64,000 nucleotides of DNA from JBEIQE01 sp040376705 (GCA_040376705.1 JBEIQE010000002.1:1-64000); one strand, 5' to 3'; positions 34,720 to 43,143 are shown, numbered from the stretch's first letter. Translations and numbers: made by a program. The notes: generated by a model not told the origin, from the sequence alone.

Positions 34720-34735
34720 ATCCAGAAACATCCAA
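34720..34735 (+). repeat. left ATCCA repeats of the island
   Basis: ATCCAG at 34720 and ATCCAA at 34730 are 10 nt apart, just inside the left island end. The same motif at the same spacing recurs near the right end (43205 and 43215). They are plausible integrase or excisionase arm sites. Confidence 0.5.
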
Positions 34736-34818
34736 CTTATCCCTGACTTGCGGGCATAAAACCGCTATTATCTGTCCATCGGTATCCGGCAGGGTTTCGT
34801 AGCTGCCAGAAAAAATGT

Positions 34819-34836
34819 GAGTACGTTTGAGAGTAC
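34819..34836 (+). repeat. left GAGTAC repeats of the island
   Basis: GAGTAC-GTTTGA-GAGTAC: two copies with 12-nt periodicity, 15 nt before the integrase ATG. The match with 43250-43267 is 15 of 18 bases in the same orientation. Probable integrase arm-type sites. Confidence 0.55.
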
Positions 34837-34851
34837 GATCTGGGGGATGGC

Positions 34852-36072
34852 ATGGTGCTAACGACACTGCAAATTAAGAACGCCAAGGAAAAGGCCAAGC
34901 TCTACCGTTTGGCTGATGCGAGTGGCTTGTGCATAGAAATTAAGCCGAGTGGCTCAAAGTTGTGGAGGTATCGCTATCGGGCGAATGGCAAGCAGCTAAT
35001 GATCGGGCTGGGTAAATGGCCAGAGGTGACGCTGGAGCAGGCTCGCAAGAAACGCGATGAAGCCAAGGCGCAACTGGCTGATGGTAAGAACCCCTCACTT
35101 GAGCGAAAAGCGCAAAAGCTGCGGCGTATGGCAGAGGGTGAAAACACGTTTGAGCGGGTGGCCCGCAGCTTTATTGCCATTAAAGCCAAGGGGCTTAATC
35201 CTCATTATGCCGAACAGACCATTACTCGCATGGAGCAGTACATATTCCCCAAACTGGGCGCATTGCCCATAACCGAGATAACTACCCCTGACGTTGTGCG
35301 GGTTATCGAGAAAATTGGGGAAGCTGGCACGGTAGAGACTGCCCACAAGATCAAGCGGCTCATTAGTCAGACCTTCCGTTACGCCGTGCGGCGCGGCATG
35401 TGCCAGTACAATCCGGCAGCAGATCTGTGGGGTATTCTCCCGCCGTCTGAAGAAAAGCATCATCCCTGCATTCCACCAGCCGAGATGCCTGAGCTGCTGC
35501 GTAAGATGGCAGATTATAACGGCGACCCGCTCACCGTAGCCGCTATTCACCTATTGGCCTTAACCTTTGTGCGTACTGGTGAGCTGATAGGGGCCCGGTG
35601 GGAAGAAATTAATCTAGCAAAAGCTGAATGGCACATACCCAAAGAGCGCATGAAGATGAAGCGCCCGCATATCGTGCCGCTCTCCAAGCAAGCAATTGCC
35701 ATTCTGAAAGGCCTGCAGCCGCTTACAGGCGATAAAGAGCATGTATTTCACAGCCAGCGCGGCAAGAGCAAACATATCAGCAATACCGCTGTACTGATGG
35801 CGCTGCGCCGTATGGGCTATCAGGGCCGCATGACTGGCCATGGCTTCCGTACGATGGCATCCACAATCCTGAATGAGCAGAACTACAAGGCTGACTGGAT
35901 CGAGCGTCAGCTGGCCCATGAAGATGGCGACAAGGTACGCTCTGCCTATAACCGTGCTGAGTACCTGCTAGAGCGCAAAAAGATGATGCAGGATTATGCC
36001 GACCTGCTGGAAAAAATGCGGGAAAGTAACGGCGCGAACATACACACCTTAAATAAGAAGGTGAAATCATGA
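34852..36072 (+). CDS. int: tyrosine recombinase / integrase (P4 type, DUF4102)
   Basis: 406 residues. The N-terminal DUF4102 arm-binding domain (LADASGLCIEIKPSGSKLWRYRYR, IGLGKWPEVTLEQAR) is followed by a core-binding domain and a catalytic domain with Arg241 (FVRTGELIGARW), His330 and Arg333 (GHGFRTMA), His356 (LAHEDGD) and Tyr366 (SAYNRAEYL). All active-site residues are present, so the enzyme may be functional. GGGGGA is 5 nt before the ATG. It catalyses insertion of the island, most likely at the neighbouring tRNA-Phe. Its stop overlaps the next gene as ATGA. Confidence 0.96.
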   Translation: MVLTTLQIKNAKEKAKLYRLADASGLCIEIKPSGSKLWRYRYRANGKQLMIGLGKWPEVTLEQARKKRDEAKAQLADGKNPSLERKAQKLRRMAEGENTFERVARSFIAIKAKGLNPHYAEQTITRMEQYIFPKLGALPITEITTPDVVRVIEKIGEAGTVETAHKIKRLISQTFRYAVRRGMCQYNPAADLWGILPPSEEKHHPCIPPAEMPELLRKMADYNGDPLTVAAIHLLALTFVRTGELIGARWEEINLAKAEWHIPKERMKMKRPHIVPLSKQAIAILKGLQPLTGDKEHVFHSQRGKSKHISNTAVLMALRRMGYQGRMTGHGFRTMASTILNEQNYKADWIERQLAHEDGDKVRSAYNRAEYLLERKKMMQDYADLLEKMRESNGANIHTLNKKVKS

Positions 36073-36689
36073 GGATCGCCCTAAAACGTAAACAACCAGC
36101 AATCAAATTTCCTCGGTCCTTAGATCTCAACGGCATTGAGCAAGCCATACGCAGATTACCACTGAAGCCCGAACTGGCGGCGATGTCACGAGCTGAGGTT
36201 GTTGCAATTACCACGGAAATAGCGTTTGAAGTTGCGTCAGCAGGTTATCCGGTTAATCGTGCAATGCTTGAGTGTGGCTCCCGTCAGGCGATAAGGGAGT
36301 TGTTGACCTTTGAGGCTAAGGTGCAAGCTTTGCTCAAGCACATCAAGTCATTGCATCGAACTTCACACAGAGCATTAATAACAGCGTCAGCTATGTCTCC
36401 AATAATGCTAGCGCTCGAGCTGGAGGGTTTGCTTAAGGTCACTAAGCAAGCGATCCAAAAAGTGGAGGCAATCCCGAATAAGCGCAAGGTGAAGACACCG
36501 ATAAAAAACAATGAAAAAATTTCATCATACCTATGCAAGCTTTATACCCGACTAACGGGCAGAAAACCTACCCGCGTTATAGTTGGGGGTAGAACTGGCG
36601 GGCCAGCATATGAGTTCCTTAGCTCGATTTATAAGGCTTTCGGTTTAAAGCTATCGGCAGAGAACCAGCTAAGGGTCTATGGTGTATGA
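36069..36689 (+). CDS. unknown island protein coupled to integrase
   Basis: 206 residues, mainly helical and basic, with no signal or TM segment. The middle (LLTFEAKVQALLKHIKSL, LELEGLLKVTKQAIQKVEAI) looks like coiled or bundle helices; a basic linker (NKRKVKTPIKNNEK) and a C-terminal domain (YLCKLYTRLTGRKPTRVIVGGRTGG) follow. The last block resembles the tail found in small proteins encoded next to integrases in proteobacterial islands. The start overlaps the integrase stop by 4 nt, with AAGAAGGTG upstream. Function not recognised. Confidence 0.65.
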   Translation: MRIALKRKQPAIKFPRSLDLNGIEQAIRRLPLKPELAAMSRAEVVAITTEIAFEVASAGYPVNRAMLECGSRQAIRELLTFEAKVQALLKHIKSLHRTSHRALITASAMSPIMLALELEGLLKVTKQAIQKVEAIPNKRKVKTPIKNNEKISSYLCKLYTRLTGRKPTRVIVGGRTGGPAYEFLSSIYKAFGLKLSAENQLRVYGV

Positions 36690-36757
36690 TATTCGATTTA
36701 AGATCATGATACTCCATATGACAGCCTGAGCACGAAACATCATCATAGCGTCATAAG

Positions 36758-36775
36758 CCAACCGAATTCAGTTGG
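36758..36775. promoter_or_regulatory. candidate AlpA operator
   Basis: CCAAC-CGAATTCA-GTTGG is an 18-bp palindrome with one mismatched pair, ending 22 nt before the alpA ATG. It suits a dimeric regulator; AlpA itself or a host factor may bind. Confidence 0.4.
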
Positions 36776-36797
36776 ATACTATGAAAGGTGACGCAAG

Positions 36798-36995
36798 ATG
36801 ATGAATAGAATACTTAAACTCCCTGAAGTCATGGTGGCTACGGCTCTCAGTCGCAGTTCGATTTACGACTTTATTAAACGTGGCAAGTTCCCTGCTCCTG
36901 TGCGTCTCTCAGAACGTGCGGTGGGATGGCAGCTTAGTGAGGTAGAAGGATGGCTTGAGCAGCGCGCCCAGCTTCGTCAAGGGGGTGCGAAATGA
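36798..36995 (+). CDS. alpA: AlpA-family phage/island transcription regulator
   Basis: 65 residues. The winged HTH pattern LKLPEVMVATALSRSSIYDFIKRGKFPAPVRLSERAVGWQLSEVEGWL is the AlpA signature. AAAGGTG lies 6 nt before the ATG. AlpA proteins activate integrase, excision or replication genes in P4-like elements. The stop overlaps the primase gene start by 4 nt (ATGA), so it heads the replication operon. Confidence 0.95.
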   Translation: MMNRILKLPEVMVATALSRSSIYDFIKRGKFPAPVRLSERAVGWQLSEVEGWLEQRAQLRQGGAK

Positions 36996-37954
36996 TCCCA
37001 CCAAAGACAAACCGCCCCCCTGTTGGCGCAGGTAAGGCGGCTGGTATTGGTAACAATCAACATAACCAACATACCACCCAAACTTCTGCAGCTGCAATAG
37101 TACAGGCGTATGGCCTCAGGCCCAGCGGTAAGGGTTGCTGGCAGGGGTACTGCCCAGCTTGTGGGTATGCTGATGCTTTCAGCCTGTCTATAAAAGGTGG
37201 CCAGCTACTCTGGTACTGCCATGCCTGCGCTGATGGAAAAAACATCCAGCACTTTTTGCAGGCTGCAGGGCTGCTCGGTGGAGTTAAGAGCGGCTTACAT
37301 GCTTCTTCGTCTTCAAGGCAGCAGCCTCTACCCTCCAAGAAGCCGGGTAATAGCCAGCTGGCATACGTCCGACAGATATGGGAAGCGGCAGAGCCAATTT
37401 CTACAGCAGTACGCGAGGGCTATCTGCATAGTAGAGGGCTAAAGGGGCCATACCCGCCCAGTTTGCGCTTTTTGCCGTCCTGTTGGCACAAGCCTAGTCT
37501 TACGCCTTATCCAGCCATAATTGCAGCAGTCACTCGCTGGCCCAGCAGTGAGGTGGTGGCAGTCCACCGTACCTGCCTGCAGGCAGATTGCAGCCGTAAA
37601 ATCGACATCTTAGCCAAGATGATGCTGGGGGATGTGCGTGGCGGTGCTGTGCGGCTGGCAGAGGCAGATAGCAGGCTTGCCCTGACAGAGGGGATAGAAA
37701 CCGGACTGAGTGTGCAGCAGATAAGTGGTATTCCTACATGGGCTTGCCTGTCTACCAGTGGGCTTCAGGGCATCATCCTGCCCGATGCTGTGCGCGAGGT
37801 ACTGATCTGCGCTGATCATGACCCGCCAGGCCTGAAAGCTGCCAGAGCTGCAGCCGAGCGATTAACGCGACTAGGCAAGCAGGTAAAAATAGCCATCCCA
37901 CCACAAGTAGGTACCGACTTTAACGACATGCTGAAAGCCGCAAGCCATGAATAA
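36992..37954 (+). CDS. DNA primase with CHC2 zinc finger and Toprim domain
   Basis: 320 residues. A CxxC-x18-CxxC zinc site (Cys54, 57, 76, 79; CPAC and CHAC) marks the CHC2 finger. The C-terminal half has LALTEGIETGLS with the Toprim Glu and VLICADHDPPGLKAA with the Asp-x-Asp pair. This is the arrangement of plasmid and phage primases. It probably makes primers for island replication with the helicase encoded by the next gene. The N-terminus has a low-complexity NNQHNQH stretch. It overlaps alpA by 4 nt and the helicase gene by 8 nt. Confidence 0.9.
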   Translation: MIPPKTNRPPVGAGKAAGIGNNQHNQHTTQTSAAAIVQAYGLRPSGKGCWQGYCPACGYADAFSLSIKGGQLLWYCHACADGKNIQHFLQAAGLLGGVKSGLHASSSSRQQPLPSKKPGNSQLAYVRQIWEAAEPISTAVREGYLHSRGLKGPYPPSLRFLPSCWHKPSLTPYPAIIAAVTRWPSSEVVAVHRTCLQADCSRKIDILAKMMLGDVRGGAVRLAEADSRLALTEGIETGLSVQQISGIPTWACLSTSGLQGIILPDAVREVLICADHDPPGLKAARAAAERLTRLGKQVKIAIPPQVGTDFNDMLKAASHE

Positions 37955-39116
37955 CATTATTAACGATACCATTAACAACGCCGAAACTTATGAAGCCAAG
38001 CCAGAAATGGAGACCAGACGAATGAGCGATATTGAAACAACACCCGTTAAGTGGCTTTGGTACAGGCGTATTGCCTTAGGCAAGCTGACTGTGATTGCTG
38101 GCAATCCCGGCCTTGGCAAAAGCCAGATCACGGCATTCCTTGCGGCAACAGTTAGCACTGGGGGCTATTGGCCTGATGGAGCAGAGCCGACACCACCAGC
38201 GGCAAGTATATTTTTATCTGCTGAGGATGATGCAGGCGATACAATCAAGCCGCGCCTGCTGGCTGCTGGGGCTGATGTGGCCAACTGTTATATAATTGAT
38301 GCAGTTTACTCAGTTAATCAGCATGGAGGCAGCCAAGCCCGTACCTTTGATTTGTCACAGGATATAGAGCGCCTTGAGCGTGAAATAATCCGTATCGGTA
38401 ATGTGCGGCTGGTTATCATCGATCCTATCAGCGCATATCTGGGAGGTACAGATAGCCACAACAATGCCGACATGCGCGGCATGCTGGCTCCGCTTTCTGC
38501 CATGGCCGCAAGGCATGACGTGGCGATTGTGCTGGTTACGCACATGAACAAATCAAAAGACCAAGAGCCGATTGCACGGGTGATTGGCAGTATCGGCTTG
38601 ATTGCAGCAGCGCGGGCTGGGTATGTGGTTATTAAGGATGATAAAAACCCCAAGCTCAGGCATTTTGTGCCAGTTAAAAATAATATCGGTAATGATGAAG
38701 ATGGGTTTTCATTCATGATAGACCCGGTAGAGCTACAAGACGGCTTCCTGATTATAGAGACATCAAAGGTTAGCTGGCTGCCTGATACCGTGCGGGCGCA
38801 GGATATTCTAAATCCTGAAGTCAACGCCAGAGAAACCCAGATTAATGGAGCCAAGGATTTTCTTACTGATTATCTGGCTGATGGCCCCAAGCTATCGGAT
38901 GATGTGTTTGAAGAGGCGTCCGGCGCTGGTTACAAGAAGGGCGCAATCCAGCGGGCCGCACAGGCGCTAGGTGTGAAGAGGCGTAAGCAGCCTGTGCCAA
39001 ACGGCCAATGGGAGATGTATCTGTCTGCTGAAGAAACTCGCAAGGCATACACCCGCACCGAAGAAAGCGAAGATGGCGAAGAAACCAACTTTTCGGAGCT
39101 GGGGGTGAGTGATTAG
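37947..39116 (+). CDS. RepA-like replicative helicase (AAA_25 ATPase)
   Basis: 389 residues. Walker A GNPGLGKSQ at 52-60, FLSAEDDAGDT (RepA-family motif) and Walker B VRLVIIDPISAYLG near 155 are followed by VTHMNKSKDQEPIARVIGSIGLIAAARAG. This is the hexameric RSF1010 RepA-like helicase family. The C-terminus (from about 300) holds a small winged-helix-like region. The first ATG has no good ribosome site; ATG 38022 with GGAG 9 nt upstream is an alternative start. With AlpA and the primase it makes a P4-like replication module. Confidence 0.9.
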   Translation: MNNIINDTINNAETYEAKPEMETRRMSDIETTPVKWLWYRRIALGKLTVIAGNPGLGKSQITAFLAATVSTGGYWPDGAEPTPPAASIFLSAEDDAGDTIKPRLLAAGADVANCYIIDAVYSVNQHGGSQARTFDLSQDIERLEREIIRIGNVRLVIIDPISAYLGGTDSHNNADMRGMLAPLSAMAARHDVAIVLVTHMNKSKDQEPIARVIGSIGLIAAARAGYVVIKDDKNPKLRHFVPVKNNIGNDEDGFSFMIDPVELQDGFLIIETSKVSWLPDTVRAQDILNPEVNARETQINGAKDFLTDYLADGPKLSDDVFEEASGAGYKKGAIQRAAQALGVKRRKQPVPNGQWEMYLSAEETRKAYTRTEESEDGEETNFSELGVSD

Positions 39117-39241
39117 TTCGAATTAATAATCGAAGATTATTGAAGGCGCTGGCCTGAAAAGATAGGCATCTTCGCTATCATCGGATTCTTCGAACTAAGC
39201 ATCAGGCAAAATAATATCATAATATCTATATGGAGGTGAGA
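39117..39241 (+). promoter_or_regulatory. repeat-rich intergenic region before the small-gene pair
   Basis: It contains AATAATC-GAA-GATTATT (39125-39141), a perfect 7-bp inverted repeat, and two TTCGAA sites (39117 and 39189) in AGTTCGAA and CTTCGAAC contexts. It ends with GGAGGTGA just before ATG 39242. It probably holds the promoter and operator of the two genes downstream; no clear -35/-10 pair was picked. Confidence 0.35.
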
Positions 39242-39571
39242 ATGGACATCATCGAGCGGAACGTTGAGGCATCTGTTAATATGGATGGCCTATTAGCTCA
39301 AGGGTACGAGGTGGCAAAAGACATGAGCGATATTGCACTCATGGCTACCAAGCAGGCACTTGTAATGGGTAAGTCCTATGATGCTGCACATGCCACCCGT
39401 ATTGTTACCACATATGCAAGACTGATTGAGGCACTAGCTCGCGCAGAGCTGGCAGCTCAACGCTTGTCTGGCCCAGTTCAGCAGGTGGTTACTGTTAATC
39501 ATGTGCATATTTCACAGGGCGGCCAAGCAATTGTTGCGGGGGCTGTGAGTGGGGGAGGGCATAATGAGTGA
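39242..39571 (+). CDS. small helical protein with GGQAIVAG tail
   Basis: 109 residues from the ATG at 39242, chosen because GGAGGTGA lies 4 nt before it. The protein is helical (ALMATKQALVMGKSYDAAHATRIVTTYARLIEALARAEL) and ends in VNHVHISQGGQAIVAGAVSGGGHNE. The HVH-x5-GGQAI ending is common in small proteins of alphaproteobacterial prophage-like regions, always next to an HGG-type zinc protein as here. No function is established. It overlaps the next gene by 8 nt. Confidence 0.7.
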   Translation: MDIIERNVEASVNMDGLLAQGYEVAKDMSDIALMATKQALVMGKSYDAAHATRIVTTYARLIEALARAELAAQRLSGPVQQVVTVNHVHISQGGQAIVAGAVSGGGHNE

Positions 39572-39812
39572 GGAATTAGGCTCTTCCAAGGCTTGCGGTG
39601 CGAAAATTATGTACCGAGATCAGCGTTGTGAAAGGATTGCCATGCAAAATGGTCGCTGTGCTCTGCATGGGGGTGTTAGCACTGGCATTAAATCCACAGA
39701 GGGCAAGCTGAAACAGAAAGCTGCGGTCACCAAGCACGGCCTGTATAGCAAGGCTATGGTTGAAAAGATTAAGCATGCCAGACGTTTGATCAGAGGGCTG
39801 AGCAAAATTTGA
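39564..39812 (+). CDS. HGGX-type small zinc-ribbon-like protein
   Basis: 82 residues from the ATG at 39564 (GGGGGAGGG 4 nt upstream). It has CGAK, RCERIAMQNGRCALHGGVSTG and a KHGLYS ending, with three cysteines and a histidine that look metal-binding. This pattern is shared by many small phage and plasmid proteins called HGGX or HGG motif proteins; their role is unknown. Translation is coupled to the preceding gene. It ends the plus-strand half of the island. Confidence 0.75.
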   Translation: MSEELGSSKACGAKIMYRDQRCERIAMQNGRCALHGGVSTGIKSTEGKLKQKAAVTKHGLYSKAMVEKIKHARRLIRGLSKI

Positions 39813-39845
39813 TGTGTTGAGCAGTCAAATTGATTGGCATGGCGG

Positions 39846-40007
39846 CTATTCGTTACTGGCTGTAACCCTTAGTCCTGCTTCCATAAGCCGTTCTAGCATC
39901 ATTGCCATCAGCTTCTTCTTAGCGTCCGGCTCTCTGGCCGCTCTCCGCGCTGCCGCCTGTTTAATGGCCAGCATTTGCGGTCTGGTTAAATTCTTGGGTA
40001 TCGGCAT
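39846..40007 (-). CDS. possible small basic protein
   Basis: 53 residues on the minus strand, starting MPIPKNLTRPQMLAIKQAAA and rich in Arg, Lys and Ala, followed by KKKLMAMMLERLMEAG. The composition is compatible with a DNA- or RNA-binding peptide, and the frame is preferred over the longer hydrophobic frame on the plus strand at 39814-40110. No good ribosome binding site is visible. It fills most of the 299-nt gap between the two halves of the island. Confidence 0.4.
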   Translation of the reverse strand: MPIPKNLTRPQMLAIKQAAARRAAREPDAKKKLMAMMLERLMEAGLRVTASNE

Positions 40008-40111
40008 AATCAGGCCCCATTACCGATGTCTTGATTGGTCATTTGTGGTGGGTATTAAGATGCTATTATTGCAGATACTACTGAACACATATTTGAGACG
40101 GGATGGCTAGA

Positions 40112-41032
40112 TTATCTGCTACTGTTTAACAGGTTTGGATTTTGGGCTAGCCGTTCCCTAGTTAGTCTCTGACCTTCCGCTAGCTGCTGCGTAGTCATGG
40201 AACTAGCAAGATAATCTCGTAATTCGATAGCAGGTTGCTCATCTTGCGCGGCTGACATGTTAACCCACATATAGGCTTGCGCGTAGTCCTTTGGCACGCC
40301 CTTACCAAGCCAATATGCTCTACCGAGATTATACTGCGCTGAAGCATATCCTTGCTCGGCGGCTTTGCGGAACCAGTCAACTGCCGTTGCATAGTTTTTC
40401 TGCACACCTATGCCGTCATAATAAGCAGCTCCAAGATTATTTTGCGCATGTGGGGAACCTGAAGCCTTTAGATAGAAGCGTAAGGCTTTAGCCTGATCTT
40501 GAGGTATGCCATCTCCATTCCAATATGCGTCTCCTGTGACGATAGCGGTAAGCTCATCAATTTCAGCTTGTGTCGGAGGTCTTGGCCCGGTCCAACTATA
40601 TTTCCCAAAAGGTGTTTCAATCAGACGTGAAACAGGATCCCCATCAATTGTGGCGGGATATATCCAATTCATAAAATCTTTTCCAAGCCCTTGGGCGAAT
40701 GGCGCAATTATCAATACTGGAATTATAAACAGCCAAGAATTAAACCTCGATCCTGTTTTTAGTTCTTCGGAAATCGTAACTGAAGCTGCGGCTGGGTTCT
40801 GAGTTGCAGAGTGTTGCTTGGTTTGGGCTCGGCCTAATATCGCCCATGAAAACTCCCATAACGCATATATAACAGTTGCTGGTAACGCAAACAGGAGGCC
40901 ACTTAATACGGACATCAGTAACCATTCAGTTTCATACCTGTATCGCATAAACCCCATATAGAATCCAAATGAGAATATACATAAGAAAAGTTTGGCAGAT
41001 GCGTAAAGTATGCCAGTGATTGTGGGATTCAT
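40112..41032 (-). CDS. membrane protein with Sel1-like repeats
   Basis: 306 residues. TM segments at about 10-28, 38-60 and 98-116 are followed by Sel1-like repeats of 36 residues (AQNNLGAAYYDGIGVQKNYATAVDWFRKAAEQGYASAQ and YNLGRAYWLGKGVPKDYAQAYMWVNMSA). GGGAGG lies 8 nt before the ATG. Sel1 repeats are alpha-helical scaffolds for protein interaction. The start overlaps the previous Sel1 gene stop by 4 nt. It is island cargo; its role is unknown. Base composition looks more AT-rich than the chromosomal genes around. Confidence 0.8.
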   Translation of the reverse strand: MNPTITGILYASAKLFLCIFSFGFYMGFMRYRYETEWLLMSVLSGLLFALPATVIYALWEFSWAILGRAQTKQHSATQNPAAASVTISEELKTGSRFNSWLFIIPVLIIAPFAQGLGKDFMNWIYPATIDGDPVSRLIETPFGKYSWTGPRPPTQAEIDELTAIVTGDAYWNGDGIPQDQAKALRFYLKASGSPHAQNNLGAAYYDGIGVQKNYATAVDWFRKAAEQGYASAQYNLGRAYWLGKGVPKDYAQAYMWVNMSAAQDEQPAIELRDYLASSMTTQQLAEGQRLTRERLAQNPNLLNSSR

Positions 41033-41574
41033 TGAGCAGCCTCCCAGTCCCTAACCATCTGCTCACCTGCCAAGATATCTCCGGGTAGCATTCTGGTACT
41101 CAGGTCGGTCAGCTGATTTTTCGCTGCATCAAGACCCTGCCTAGCAGATAGAGCTGTCCACATATAAGCTTTAGGCATGTCTTTCTCGACAGCAAAGCCA
41201 TCCATATAAAATTGGCCCATCATCAGTTCTGCGCCGCTATGTCCATGAGCAATTGCCTTAGATAGCCAATGCAGCGAAAGCTTTGGGTTGATATCTGTGT
41301 CATCCCCATCACGGTATATCTTTGCGAGAAAAACCTGTGCCCAAGAGTAATCCTGCTCAGCAGCTTTTTGTATCCAGCTCAGTGACAGGGCCTTACTCTC
41401 TTGTGATCCATCGAGATAAAAAATAAGCCCCAGCTTATATTGATAGATTGGATCGCCGCGCTCAGCTTTGGCAGTGATACTTTGAATGCTCTGTGCATCG
41501 GCATAGACTGGCGTAGTGCCAATACAAAAATAGAGTGCTGCACAGAATAGCATCTTGAAGAAAGCTTGGCACAC
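41029..41574 (-). CDS. exported Sel1-repeat protein
   Basis: 181 residues from a GTG at 41574, chosen because AAAGGA lies 6 nt before it; the frame is open up to 41706. A signal peptide (AFFKMLFCAALYFCIGTTPVYA) leads to Sel1-like repeats (AERGDPIYQYKLGLIFYLDG, AEQDYSWAQVFLAKIYRDGD, IAHGHSGAELMMGQFYMDGF, AYMWTALSARQG). It is likely periplasmic or secreted. It forms a pair with the downstream membrane Sel1 protein by a 4-nt overlap. Function unknown. Confidence 0.75.
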   Translation of the reverse strand: MCQAFFKMLFCAALYFCIGTTPVYADAQSIQSITAKAERGDPIYQYKLGLIFYLDGSQESKALSLSWIQKAAEQDYSWAQVFLAKIYRDGDDTDINPKLSLHWLSKAIAHGHSGAELMMGQFYMDGFAVEKDMPKAYMWTALSARQGLDAAKNQLTDLSTRMLPGDILAGEQMVRDWEAAQ

Positions 41575-41725
41575 ATCATATCCTTTCGCCTGTAGGGCAT
41601 ACTGGCACCTTGTCTGACATGTGCAGTCACGAATTAATGTCGCACCGGAACTTTTACAGTGGAAAACTTTAAATACTCCTACACCCTTTGAGTAGGCCAA
41701 TATCAAATTAGGCTGCGTGCAAAAA

Positions 41726-41839
41726 ATGGGGGTAGGGTATGAGCACGTAGATGCGCACGATATTGAGTCCTATATTTCAGCCTTGTTTAATCGTGCGGGA
41801 GAAGTCGCACCTCAGCCCCTTGGCTATCAGCAGCGGTAG
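41726..41839 (+). pseudogene. possible gene remnant
   Basis: A 37-codon plus-strand frame starting MGVGYEHVDAHDIESYISAL sits in the 273-nt stretch between two minus-strand genes. It has a protein-like composition but no ribosome binding site and no recognised family, and it could be the tail of a lost gene. Very uncertain. Confidence 0.15.
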
Positions 41840-41847
41840 GTAGTGTT

Positions 41848-43143
41848 CTATATAATAGGATGCTCAATCTCTGAGCCAGTTGCCGCAGCCAATCCCTCGT
41901 AGAACGAATGGAAGCCGAAACAAATATTTCCTAAAATTTCTTCTTCAGCATTTCTAATGTGAATTGCATGCTCTCGATGTTGCTTGAGCAAATCAATAGA
42001 TAGAATTGTGCCAGCGATTAAAAGAGCACCTACTCCTATGCCGTGTTGTAGTTGCGCCACTCGTCCCGCTATTTCAGCTACACCAGCACTACCTATGGCT
42101 TGCAATGGGCGATTAGCAAGATCGCAATTAATCTTAAATTTAATGTCCTTTCTGTCAGTTTCTATTTGGCTGCATAACTTACGATAATCATTGATACGTT
42201 GAGATATGATGCTGTCAAATTCTCCAGCACTATGCTGTTCACGCGCTAATAGTGCAGCAGATTGCAGAAGTGCGTCGCGTGCACTGGCTTGTTCCCCCCA
42301 TGCTACTGTTCTGAATCGAATTACATCTTCAACATTCATTTGATCCAATATTTCGTCATCGATGTATTCGTCGTGGATGAGTTTCAGGACGCGATTACGT
42401 AAAATCCATTGAGTATCGTACTCGGAAACGTAATCCAAAACGTCGGCTGCGCGTTTAATAATATGGCGGCCAACATTTTGATATGGGCTAGAGCTGAAAG
42501 TTGGGATTAATTCGCGTTGAGCACAATATCCAAGTGATTTAATAATAGTTGCTACTCTTGCGCGTGCTATATTAGTGATTTCCGATCTTAAATGCCCTCT
42601 ATTTAGAGCTCCTTCAAGCGGAGGTAGAGCAGGGGAATCGTTGATACTTCCGTCTGCTCTGCAGTCGGCTATTGCTAGTCCAATAAGTTGATCGTCATTA
42701 AGAGATGAAATAAACTCATCGCCTTTAACTGCCGCCTGAAGCGCCGTATTATCGCTTGCTAGGCTTCGATATGAGCTAAGCATAAATTGAACATTAAGTG
42801 GAAACCCCCCCATGTCCACGCTGCCTAGTGTAAATTGTGGTTGAGCGGGCTGCTGATACGTAGAAACAATGCTTACGTAATCCCCCAATCTGGAAATTTT
42901 AATTTCATCTGCCATTTGGTCAAAACTATTATCGTAATTATTGACTTTACCTAATGGTCTTATATTTCCCATAGGAAAGCCAAAGATCGGCGGCATACCC
43001 AAAGCCATCATGAAGGATTGGGATGGAAAGTAGTCTCGATCAGTTGGCGATGCTATCAGTACTTTATCGTACGTTAGAAGAGCGCGCTTTATTTCTCGGG
43101 ATGTAATTGGACGTTCAGTTGGGGCAATATATGTAGAGTACAT
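41848..43143 (-). CDS. unknown island cargo protein of 431 residues
   Basis: AGAGGTG lies 6 nt before the ATG, so this is a real gene. The N-terminus starts with SREIKRALLTYDKVLIASPTDRDYFP, a pattern of a short alpha/beta segment after which no known domain was recognised. The middle is helical with many charged residues. A hydrophobic stretch near 375-395 (HGIGVGALLIAGTILSI) may be a TM helix or buried helix. There is no signal peptide. Base composition is AT-rich compared with the host genes. It lies at the outer end of the island, a typical place for cargo; a defence or host-interaction role is possible but nothing shows it. Confidence 0.75.
   Translation of the reverse strand: MYSTYIAPTERPITSREIKRALLTYDKVLIASPTDRDYFPSQSFMMALGMPPIFGFPMGNIRPLGKVNNYDNSFDQMADEIKISRLGDYVSIVSTYQQPAQPQFTLGSVDMGGFPLNVQFMLSSYRSLASDNTALQAAVKGDEFISSLNDDQLIGLAIADCRADGSINDSPALPPLEGALNRGHLRSEITNIARARVATIIKSLGYCAQRELIPTFSSSPYQNVGRHIIKRAADVLDYVSEYDTQWILRNRVLKLIHDEYIDDEILDQMNVEDVIRFRTVAWGEQASARDALLQSAALLAREQHSAGEFDSIISQRINDYRKLCSQIETDRKDIKFKINCDLANRPLQAIGSAGVAEIAGRVAQLQHGIGVGALLIAGTILSIDLLKQHREHAIHIRNAEEEILGNICFGFHSFYEGLAAATGSEIEHPII

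Noticed and set aside
36069..36689. Excisionase call for the gene after integrase
   Set aside because: Much longer than excisionases and no winged HTH seen; left as unknown.
39814..40110. 98-codon plus-strand frame in the island gap
   Set aside because: Hydrophobic, non-ATG start, no ribosome site; the small minus-strand frame fits better.
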